Of a DNA stretch of 64,000 nt, positions 47,390 through 57,877 are shown piece after piece. The translations under genes and the position numbers were made by a program. Location of the stretch: the NCBI RefSeq assembly GCF_954871325.1, contig NC_088775.1, forward strand, positions 28,187,561 to 28,251,560. Reading direction: 5' to 3'. The notes beneath the pieces are model-generated. The model did not search any database. It was given only the letters and a program-made list of their open reading frames with translations, and was not told where the DNA came from. The stretch's first letter is position 1. The number at the start of each line of letters is the position of its first letter. This DNA comes from Gordionus sp. m RMFG-2023. Lineage: Eukaryota > Nematomorpha > Gordioida > Chordodea > Parachordodidae.

Positions 47390-48620
47390 AGTAAAGATGT
47401 ACCATAGAAAAGAGCCATTTGTTATGATGGTTATTTTTGAACTTTTTTAAATGAATTAGATAAAAATATATATTGTAGACATGTTAAATCAAAATTTCAG
47501 TGAAGATGTATCATAGATAAGTGACAATTGTCATAATCGACATTTTTGAACTTTTTTGAGTTTTTTTATAGCAAATTGCTAAAAATATATATTCTGAACA
47601 TGTTAAATTAAAAATTCAGTGAGGATGTATCATAGATAGGTGACAATTGTCATAATCGTTATTTTTGAACTTTTTTCAATTTTTTTAAAGGAAATAGCTA
47701 AAAATATATATTCTAAACATGTTAAATTTAAAATTCAGTGAGGATATATCATATATAGGTGACAATTGTCATAATCGCTATTTTTGAACTTTTTCAAATT
47801 TTTTTAAAGGAAATTGCTAAAAATATATATTCTAAACATGTTAAATTTAAAATTCAGTGAGGATGTATCATAGATAGGTGACAATTGTCATAATCGTTAT
47901 TTTTGAACTTTTTTCAATTTTTTTAAAGGAAATAGCTAAAAATATATATTCTAAACATGTTAAATTAAAAATTCAGTGAGGATGTATCATAGATAGGTGA
48001 CAATTGTCATAATCGCTATTTTTGAACTTTTTCAAATTTTTTTAAAGGAAATAGCTAAAAATATATATTCTAAACATGTTAAATTTAAAATTCAGTGAGG
48101 ATGTATCATAGATAGGTGACAATTGTCATAATCTTTATTTTTGAACTTTTTTCAATTTTTTTAAAGGAAATAGCTAAAAATATATATTCTAAACATGTTA
48201 AATTTAAAATTCAGTGAGGATGTATCATAGATAGGTGACAATTGTCATAATCGTTATTTTTGAACTTTTTTCAATTTTTTTAAAGGAAATAGCTAAAAAT
48301 ATATATTCTAAACATGTTAAATTAAAAATTCAGTGAGGATGTATCATAGATAGGTGACAATTGTCATAATCGCTATTTTTGAACTTTTTTCAATTTTTTT
48401 AAAGGAAATAGCTAAAAATATATATTCTAAACATGTTAAATTTAAAATTCAGTGAGGATGTATCATAGATAGGTGACAATTGTCATAATCGCTATTTTTG
48501 AACTTTTTCAAATTTTTTTAAAGGAAATAGCTAAAAAAATATATCCTAAACATGTTAAATTAAAATATCAGTGAGGATGTATCACAGATAAGGGACAAAA
48601 AATGGTTATTATATATACGA
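47390..48620 (+). repeat. 119-bp tandem array, left arm of Q
   Basis: Eleven units. The word gaggatgtatcatag recurs at 47621, 47740, 47859, 47978, 48097, 48216, 48335, 48454 and 48573, exactly 119 bases apart, with two more diverged units at the outer edge (47393, 47502). Each unit holds the perfect palindrome TGACAATTGTCA. The outer units are the most diverged, the inner ones almost identical. Confidence 0.95.
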
Positions 48621-49629
48621 GTAGTTAGGTACATAATAATCCTTAAGTGATAAAATGAGATGCTAATATATTTCTTGTAATTTTAATTTATAATAAAATT
48701 CTTAAATATGTTATTGTCATAGACTGGGTTAGAAAATCAACTATCACATAAACTCATCTATGTTTTATTCATATTATATTTTTAAGTTTGAGGATATAAA
48801 AATATTTCCTCTTTGAAGTTACTAGTTAGGATAAAATTTACTTGGCACATCTTACAATGATATTTATACCTTGTTTTTTTTTCGAGAATAAATTTTATGC
48901 GATATCTCATGAAGGAAATTACATATCATTGTACAGAGAATTAACTTTGTATATATTATCTGCACCCATATCTTTTATATCAATCTCTATCGATGACATT
49001 TTAAATTATATTGGAAACTAGATTGTGTAGATTTCTAAATATTAATTTAAAATAAGATGCTAGAATTAATTATAGATATATCTTAATAATTTGTATATGC
49101 ATTTATTATTTAAAATCTCTCGTTTTAACCCTATTTAGCAAGAAAAATATTGACTAATCCTGAAAATTGGACAACTTTTATTAATAAAATTTATGTTACT
49201 CTCTAAAATAGAATCATAATTTTAAAAACAAAAAATGAATAAAAAAAAAATTAAAATTTAATTTGGCTACCCTCAAAAATAATAAAAAATATTTGGAAAG
49301 TTAAAAAAAATGATTATTAATCATATCCCTATCCCTAACAATGAAGAAAAGAAAAAATCTCAACAAATTTGCCGTCTAGCTGGTGCCACGCCAAGTAAAA
49401 TAAAATATCTTTTTTAATTTTAGAATTTAAATAGTCACTTCACTTCCATATGGAATTTTTAAACTAATAAAATACTTGTAATTTTTTTTACAAGTATTTG
49501 CGATTCCATATGCATTTTTTTAATATAAAATATGAATTTTTTTAAATATAATTTAGTAATTTAGGCGAGCCATATTTTTCAAAAATGTAGTGTTAAGTCG
49601 AGTTTTTTTAAGTCGTACTGTAATTCTGA

Positions 49630-49828
49630 GCGTTTTCCGTACTTTTGCATGATGGCTAAAGATTTTTTGTCGCAGCAAAGTACATCCGTTGAGAGCGAGC
49701 GTGTCTTCTCAAGAGGGGTGGACACCGTAACAAATAAAAGAAATCGCATGGCCTCCGAAACACTTAAACAGTGTTTATGTTTAAATTCATGGGATATCAA
49801 TATCATGAATAATAAATTTTATACATAA
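49630..49828 (+). pseudogene. hAT dimerisation-domain fragment in Q centre
   Basis: An open plus-strand stretch encodes FPYFCMMAKDFLSQQSTSVE, then SERVFSRGVDTVTNKRNRMA and QCLCLNSWDIN, up to a TAA. It corresponds to the end of exon 4 of the BED-hATC gene in R (SVASERLFSRAADIYTNKRN, SLNSWDIN), with about two thirds of residues alike. No finger exon or catalytic core is seen upstream, so it is a truncated relic left when Q lost its gene. Confidence 0.85.
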
Positions 49829-50799
49829 TTTTTATATCTATATATATTGTTAAATTAAATTTTTTGTACATTAATAAATATATATAATTTAAATAAAAAT
49901 ATTTAAACTATAAATGTATCAAATATTTAAATGTTTTGAGCTTAGTGTTCTTGTTTCAGGCTGTTGTTTTTTATGAATACTGGAGAATATTAGTGTTTTA
50001 ATATTATTTGACTTTAAATTGATAACTAAAATAGTTTTTGATATTAAGATTTAGAATTTTGAACACTTGAGAAAAATTACACATTAAAATTAATACTGGG
50101 ATTAACTTTGAACCATGTTATAAAGCGCTTACTTTTTTTCAGGCGTTAATTATTCACTATTTTATTAAGTAGAATATTATAAGAGCAATTTTTCTCATAG
50201 ATTATATAAAGGTATAGATATCTATTATCAATTACAGAATTAGTCAATATTTTTCTTGCTAAATAGGCCGAGAGATTTTAAATAATAAATGCATATACAA
50301 ATTATTAAGATATATCTATAATTAATTCTAGCATCTTAATCTTTTAAATTAATATTTAGAAATCTACACAATCTAGTTTCTAATATAATTTAAAATGTCA
50401 TCGATAGAGATTGTATAAAAGATATGGGTGCAGATAATATATACAAAGTTATTTCTCTTTACAATGATATGTAATTTCCTTCATGAGATATCGCATAAAA
50501 TTTATTCTCGAAAAAAAAACAAGTATAAATATCATTGTAAGATGTGCCAAGTAAATTTTATCCTAACTAGTAACTTCAAAGAGGAAATATTTTTATATCC
50601 TCAAACTTAAAAATATAATATGAATAAAACATAGATGAGTTTATGTGATAGTTGATTTTCTAACCCAGTCTATGACAATAACATATTTAAGAATTTTATT
50701 ATAAATTAAAATTACAAGAAATATATTAGCATCTCATTTTATCACTTAAGGATTATTATGTACCTAACTACTCGTATATATAATAACCATTTTTTGTCC

Positions 50800-52240
50800 C
50801 TTATCTGTGATACATCCTCACTGATATTTTAATTTAACATGCTTAGGATATATTTTTTTAGCTATTTCCTTTAAAAAAATTTGAAAAAGTTCAAAAGCGA
50901 TTATGACAATTGTCACCTATCTATGATACATCCTCACTGAATTTTTAATTTAACATGTTTAGAATATATATTTTTAGCTATTTCCTTTAAAAAAATTGAA
51001 AAAAGTTCAAAAATAAAGATTATGACAATTGTCACCTATCTATGATACATCCTCACTGAATTTTTAATTTAACATGTTTAGAATATATATTTTTAGCTAT
51101 TTCCTTTAAAAAATTAAAAAAGGTTCAAAAATAACGAATATGACAAATATCACCTATCTATGATACATCCTCACTGAATTTTTAATTTAACATGTTTAGA
51201 ATATATATTTTTAGCTATTTCCTTTAAAAAATTTGAAAAAGTTCAAAAATAGCGATTATGACAATTGTCACCTATCTATGATACATCCTCACTGAATTTT
51301 AAATTTAACATGTTTAGAATATATATTTTTAGCTATTTCCTTTAAAAAAATTAAAAAAGTTCAAAAATAACAATTATGACAATTGTCACCTATCTATGAT
51401 TCATCCTCACTGAATTTTAAATTTAACATGTTTAGAATATATATTTTTAGCTATTTCCTTTAAAAAAATTGAAAAAAGTTCAAAAATAAAGATTATGACA
51501 ATTGTCACCTATCTATGATACATCCTCACTGAATTTTAAATTTAACATGTTTAGAATATATATTTTTAGCTATTTCCTTTAAAAAAATTTGAAAAAGTTC
51601 AAAAAATAGCGATTATGACAATTGTCACCAATATATGATATATCCTCACTGAATTTTAAATTTAACATGTTTAGAATATATATTTTTAGCTATTTCCTTT
51701 AAAAAAATTTGAAAAAGTTCAAAAATAGCGATTATGACAATTGTCACCTATCTATGATACATCCTCACTGAATTTCAAATTTAACATGTTTAGAATATAT
51801 ATTTTTAGCTATTTCCTTTAAAAAAATTAAAAAAAGTTCAAAAATAACAATTATGACAATTGTCACCTATCTATGATTCATCCTCACTGAATTTTAAATT
51901 TAACATGTTTAGAATATATATTTTTAGCTATTTCCTTTAAAAAAATTGAAAAAAGTTCAAAAATAAAGATTATGACAATTGTCACCTATCTATGATACAT
52001 CCTCACTGAATTTTTAATTTAACATGTTCAGAATATATATTTTTAGCAATTTGCTATAAAAAAACTCAAAAAAGTTCAAAAATGTCGATTATGACAATTG
52101 TCACTTATCTATGATACATCTTCACTGAAATTTTGATTTAACATGTCTACAATATATATTTTTATCTAATTCATTTAAAAAAGTTCAAAAATAACCATCA
52201 TAACAAATGGCTCTTTTCTATGGTACATCTTTACTTAAAA
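50800..52240 (-). repeat. 119-bp tandem array, right arm of Q
   Basis: The mirror array of 47390-48620, with thirteen units (tacatcctc words at about 50811, 50927, 51046, 51164, 51282, 51400, 51519, 51639, 51758, 51877, 51996, 52115, 52223). It has two more units than the left arm. Variant units recur four places apart: tgattcatcc at about 51400 and 51877, aaataaagattatgac at about 51490 and 51966. This points to a recent duplication of a block of about 477 bases. Confidence 0.93.
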
Positions 52241-52419
52241 ATTTTAAAAAATAACTATGATGGAATAGTTAAATCAGAGCGTTATAATTTAAAGAAGCTT
52301 TAAGAAACTTTCCCGCCTATAATATTAATATCTACTAAATGTTATTTGACTTTTGGTCGAAAAAAATGATCTAGATATTTGGTTAGGTGAAAAAAAGCAA
52401 CCCTAACTTTAAGGCGTCT

Positions 52420-52790
52420 TTAAAAAAAACGATCCATATTTAGGGTCGGATTGAATAAAACGACCCGATGTTTGAGTCTGAGTCAGAAAAACGACCCAAA
52501 CTTTGAGTTGGAGTCGAAAAATACGATCTAAACTTCAAGTTGGAGTCGAAAAATACGACCCTAACTTCAAGTTTGAGTCGAAAAATACGACCCAAATTTC
52601 AAGTTTGAGTCGAAAAATACAACCCAAATTTTGAGTCGGAGTCGTAAAAAACGACCCATATTTTGGGTCGAAGTCGTTTTTTTCGGCTTGAACTCGGGTC
52701 GAAGTCGAAAAAAACGACCCAAACATTGAATCGGAGTCGAATAAAACGACCCGAGCTTTGGGTCGGGGTCGCGACTCGCGGCGTTTTAAC
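52420..52790 (-). repeat. GGGTCG-rich block, right arm of Q
   Basis: The reverse counterpart of 46730-47200 (CGACCCAAA and GAGTCG words alternating with A runs). It is somewhat shorter and differs in order, so the two blocks have drifted or exchanged units. Confidence 0.85.
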
Positions 52791-52919
52791 AACACTAAAT
52801 AAAATTATAATTCATGCTAAACATTTACTTTTTAATTAATTAAACAATTTGATATATAAATGCCATAATAACAACACGCGAGCTTTTAAATTAACATGAT
52901 TAAAATCTATATTTTTATC

Positions 52920-53450
52920 GATTTGCATCAATAAAATTATAAAATAACGATTATGACAATTGTCACTTATCTAGGGTACATCTTCACTGAAGGTTTATTA
53001 GATATGTTAGCAATACTTATTTTAGCCTATTTAAGTCAAAAAAATTTAAAAATAATTATTATGACAATTGTTACTTTTCTAGGGTACATCTTCACTGAAG
53101 TTTTATTTAGACATGTTAGCAGTACTTATTTTAGCCTATTTACGTCAAAAAAAATTTAAAAACTTTAAAAATAACTATTATGACAATTGTCATTTATCTA
53201 GGGTACATCTACATTAAATTTTACCTGTTAAAGAAACATATTTTTGCCCATTAGCGTCACAAAAAAATCTTATATGTTCAAAAATACCTACCTATTATGA
53301 TAATTATCATTTTTCCAGGGAACATCTTCATTGAATTTATAATATAATATCTTAACAATATAAATTATATTATAACCCTTTTGTGTCCCAAAATTTCAAA
53401 AATCTTAAAAAATAACGCTATGACAATTGTCGCATTAAAAAAAAGTTTGA
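52920..53450 (-). repeat. 119-bp subterminal repeats, right arm of R
   Basis: Four to five degenerate units with tgacaattgtcac and tagggtacatcttcactgaa, mirror of 42130-43030. It resumes just beyond Q, showing that Q split this arm. Confidence 0.8.
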
Positions 53451-55459
53451 CATAAATATTAATAAAAAAATAATTTAGAAAAACCACCTCTTTTAATATA
53501 CTTAAAATATAGATATATTTATAAAAAAAATTATTTAGAAAAAGAAAAACCAGCTCTTTTATATATTCTTAAAATATAGATATATTTATAAAAAAATTAT
53601 TTAGAAAAACCACCTCTTATAATAAAATAAACTTAAAATATAGATATATTTATAAAAATAATATAAAAAAAATATAGAAGATTTGACCTAAAAGATTATT
53701 TATTTATGATAAAATTAACAAAAGTATTTCTTAAAAAAGATTTAAAAATTTATAAAAAAATCAACAAAATATGTTTCAAAAATATTTTTGTATTTCAAAA
53801 ATTATTTTTTGCTTAAAATTTTTAGCTCGAAAATATGATCTTTTTTTTTATTTAAAAAAAATCTAATAAATAAATCCATTTTTATTTTTATAAGATCAAA
53901 ACATATTTGAAATAAAATTAAAAAAAATTTTTTGTTTGATAATAATAAAATATTAACATTAAATATAAATAAAATTAATTATTTCACTAAAAATAAATAA
54001 ATAAAATTCTACATTATTATTTAAAATATCTCAATAACATAAAAATAAATTTTGGCTCTAAATTTAAATTAAACTCAAGCTAACCTCTGAGTCGACTAAG
54101 CAAGTCGACTCGAGTCTGAGCCGTTTTATCGACTCTAGGCTCGAGTCGTAGCTAAGTCGACTCGGCTTAGCCGTTTAACAACACTACAAATAACAAATAA
54201 GACATGCGTTATAAAGATAAGCAATATAAATAAAGGCAAATATTATGCCAGGCAAGGCATCTGTCCAAGATCATCCTTAATACACTTTAGTAGTGCATTT
54301 TGGATTGTCCTATTCACTCTTTCAACCATGCCATTTGCTTGAGGGTGATAAACACTTGTCACCCTCTGCATGGTCCCTATGAGTTTGTGAAAATTATTGC
54401 TTATTTCATTCACAAACTCACGTCCTTGATCATTAATTTGAATCTATATATAATATTAATATTTTATTACCAAATTTATTATACTTTTGCCCTACCATGT
54501 GTGCATAGTAACGAGTAAAGGAAGCGCGATACCGATTTTGCTGTTTTATCTTTTAAAGGCATGACTACAATATATTTGCTGAAATAATCAACTGCTACAG
54601 CAATGTATTTATAGCCATCCACACTTTCAGGCAAAGCACTTAAATCAACACCTATTTGTGTCCATACCTTTTTGTAAAATAAAAGATTGTTGTTATATTA
54701 TATACTCCATTAGGAGGTGTCTAATAAAGTAAAGCTGCTTACCATTATTTATGATTGCAGCTGAAAAAAACATAATAATAAAGAATGAGGTAAAATCTAA
54801 ATTAGCTAAAAAATGAAATTATGATATATATATATCAATTTTTACCTGAGATTGAAGGGGACTATATTAATTTTATTTATTATATTTTCAGATTATAAGT
54901 TTTAATTATTAGATTATATGCAAATTATATTTTTATTTTGGACTGTTATATTAACCTTAAAGAAACTAAAAATGAATATATGATATATTTCTTGTAAAAA
55001 AATTCAATAAAATTTAAATGGTTCAATATATGAAACCAACATAACTAATAAAAACAGGCACCACATACATATAAGCTATTAGACAGATCATTAATAAGGC
55101 TACAAATGAAAAATATAAAATACATAAACAAAAATTAGAAACAATTATAATGACCAAACTATAAAAATTTTCAAATTAAGGATTTGTTATGTAATCAACT
55201 TTAATACCTTTGTTGGAATAGGAATTGAATGCAACTCATTGTTAGTTTTGTCAAATCTTGTGTTGCTACGCTGGCAAATATCACAACATTTTACAAAATT
55301 AACCACATCCAATTTCATATTTGGCCACCAGAACTAAAAATATAATACATGATATAATAAATCAATTTATTATGCAGAAATATTTTACCTACTAGTCAAG
55401 TTGCTGTGAGTCTTTGTGATACCAAAATGGTCAGCTAAAGATTTTGCCTCATTAGTATC

Positions 55460-55668
55460 TGTCGATTGATTTAAATTTGAATATTATTTATTTTATATGT
55501 TGATTGATTTAAATTTGAATATTATTTATTTTATATTTAAGTTGTTCAATTAACTTTTAAATAATATATATATAATGTTTTTAGATGAAAAATATATAGT
55601 AATAAAATTTGATTTAAAAAAAAGAATAATAAAATAGTTAAAATAAGTTCTTACATTTATTATTTACA
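55460..55668 (+). repeat. Left LTR
   Basis: 209 bases, starting TGTCGATTGATTTAAATTTG and ending TTATTTACA. It is nearly identical to the right LTR over the last 165 bases. Confidence 0.88.
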
Positions 55669-57649
55669 TGGTGCCCCGGTTACGGTGGTACGTTTTTCGT
55701 TTTAAATTAAAGTTAAATGATAAAAGTTTAAAAAAAAATTTAAAAAAATATCCTTACCTTGATTTCTTTTGTTAAAATAAAAACTTGTTAACTTCTTGTT
55801 TCTTTTTATGGCGCCCTGTTACGTTTTTGTAAAAAAAAAAAAAGAATAAAATATAGAAAATTTGTCTAAAATTAAAATAAAGTATAAATTAAATTAAATT
55901 TGAAATTGATGACTACCTTATTTATTGATTTGACTACCTATTGTGACGATTGCTTTATCCATTGAGATGACTCTATTTATATGACTACCTATTGTGACGA
56001 TTGCTTTATCCATTGAGATGACTCTATTTATATGACTACCTATTGTGACGATTGCTTAATCCATTGAGATGACTCTATTTATATGACTACCTATTGTGAT
56101 GACTATCTAACCTATGGAGATTGCTTAACCTATGGAGATGACTACCTATTATGACTCTACCTTGTGCTTAACCTATGGAGATGACTACCTATTATGACTA
56201 CCTTATCTATTGTGACTACCTAATCTACTGAGATGACTATCTAACCTATGGAGACTGTTTAACCTATGGAGATGACTACCTATTATGACTACCTTATCTA
56301 TTGTGACTACCTAATCTACTGAGATGACCAAGAATCAAACCTTAGTACGTTCTTTCATGCAAAAAGCTTCTTTCTTTATGGTGTCCCGGCTCTGGATGTT
56401 GGACTGGAATATGATAGCCAGCACCTAACCTAAGGTGGCAACCTAGAAAGAACCAAAAAGTTGGACGTTAGGTTATGAATTCTATTTTGTGAGACCAATG
56501 ATGATTACTTATTATTCTAATCCACGTAAGAAGAAAAGTTATTAAAAATTAAAATTTTATGCCAGGATAAAGGCATGTTATAAATTTTTAAAATTACTAA
56601 AATGTAAAATCATAATGGATAATATTGATATTTTTTGATTTCTTGAATGATGACGAATTGTTGTTAATTAACAAAACCTAAAGATGAATTCTTAGATATA
56701 ATTAAAAATAAACCATTAAAAATCCTAAACAAGAAGATAAAACTTAATTTTAAATATGTTAAAATATAATTAGAACATATGAATTAAAAGGGATTGATTT
56801 AAATAACCCTTATAAGTAATACTTAATATGAAAAAAATGTTTTTGAAATAAAGCTTTTGTAGACAAAAGGTTATGTAAAAATTAAACATCATTATTTTAG
56901 AAAAATATTGTGTGAAATTTAAATTTTTTTTAAGAGAGGGAAAGGTGCATAATATTTGCATATTTTAACCTCGGAGATTGAAAATAAATAAAAATAAATT
57001 AAATATTAAAACGCTAGTAATTAAATATTGAAACGCTAAAAAATGTAAAACGTAAAAAAATATAAAACGCTAAAAATATAAAACGCTAAAAATGTAAAAC
57101 GCATAAAACGCTAAAAGTATAAAACGCTATGATTAACTTAACACCTAAAAAATAATATAATAATCATTTATCATTCATTATTTTGGATTTTATTCCTTAT
57201 TCCATAAATTATCATTCCTTATTACATATTTTATTGTTCCGAAATTCAAAATTTTATTTGTGCATATTATTCATATATTTGATCAACTATTCCAAATTAT
57301 ATATTCCGATTTATTCCAAATTCCAATATTCAACTGGATTAATTATGAAACATGATAATAACAATTTTGAGAAATGTGAACAACATACGATAAGGATATC
57401 AAACCAACGATAACGTTCAACGATTTTATCAAACCTACGCAATTGATTCAAGCCTACAATAAACGTACAAACTCACGCAACTCTAATAAACGATTTTATC
57501 AAACCTACGTGATAGAATCAAGCCTACGAGAACATTTGAGACTTATGCGCGAACCAAGATGAAACCGAGTAAACGGGAAAAAACTTTTGGGACAACAAGC
57601 TCTCGATGACTGCTGAGAAGAAGATTAGTTCTTTGTAGAAGAGGGGGAA

Positions 57650-57846
57650 TGTTGATTGATTTAAATTATTTTATATGTTGATTGATTTAAATTTGAATAT
57701 TATTTATTTTATATTTAAGTTGTTCAATTAACTTTTAAATAATATATATATAATGTTTTTAGATGAAAAATATATAGTAATAAAATTTGATTTAAAAAAA
57801 AGAATAATAAAATAGTTAAAATAAGTTCTTACATTTATTATTTACA
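57650..57846 (+). repeat. Right LTR
   Basis: 197 bases, starting TGTTGATTGATTTAAATT and ending TTATTTACA, then the duplicated GTATC. Preceded by a purine-rich tract. Confidence 0.88.
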
Positions 57847-57877
57847 GTATCACATCCACTCCACTATAACTTTTTAA

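Larger units (their letters stand above)
46691..52797 (+). mobile_element. 6.1-kb foldback hAT element Q, perfect TSD
   Basis: It starts TAGTGTTGTTAATCGGC and ends GTTTTAACAACACTA, with perfect duplication AATAAAAT at 46683-46690 and 52798-52805. The two arms are about 2.5 kb each and nearly mirror images: a GGGTCG-rich block, an array of 119-bp units, then about 500 bases of unique arm. They meet around a centre of about 1.05 kb (49175-50230) that holds a fragment of hAT dimerisation domain. The whole element could fold into a giant hairpin. It lies inside the right arm of R, with which it shares end sequence, repeat period and related coding sequence, so it is a non-autonomous relative. The high arm identity suggests recent insertion or ongoing conversion between arms. 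Confidence 0.92.
41667..54186 (+). mobile_element. Palindromic hAT element R with BED-hATC gene
   Basis: The sequence from about 41667 to 43030 is repeated in reverse at about 52920-53935, and 43040-43410 in reverse at about 46250-46610. The arms therefore enclose the gene at 43700-46045; element Q (46691-52797) was inserted later in the right arm. The right end reads TTTAACAACACTA (to 54186), the same terminal sequence as Q. The left outer end is missing: homology stops at about 41667. CAAATAAC follows the right end and CAAATAAT precedes 41667, a 7 of 8 match that may be the duplication. Arms contain degenerate units of about 119 bases with TGACAATTGTCA. Confidence 0.65.
55460..57846 (+). 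mobile_element. Young non-coding LTR element (TRIM/LARD-like)
   Basis: 2387 bases with LTRs at 55460-55668 and 57650-57846, flanked by GTATC (55455-55459 and 57847-57851). LTRs run TG...ACA. A primer-binding-like TGGTGCCCCGGTTACGG follows the left LTR directly, and a purine tract (gaagaggggga) precedes the right one. The internal 2 kb codes for nothing recognisable. It contains 51-bp tandem units (gactacctattgtgacgatt) at 55930-56330 and short TAAAACGCTAAAAA repeats at 57010-57130. The LTRs are almost identical apart from a short length difference, so it is recent. Structurally whole as a non-autonomous element. Plus orientation is inferred from the primer site and purine tract. Confidence 0.88.

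Noticed and set aside
47390-52240. Regular 119-bp arrays considered as CRISPR or centromeric satellite
   Set aside because: There are no repeat/spacer alternations, the unit is uniform and long, and the arrays are mirrored inside an element with terminal repeats and an 8-bp duplication.
54186-54194. CAAATAAC after R and CAAATAAT before 41667 as R's target duplication
   Set aside because: It is only 7 of 8 in AT-rich DNA and the left terminal repeat of R is missing, so it is kept as a possibility, not a claim.
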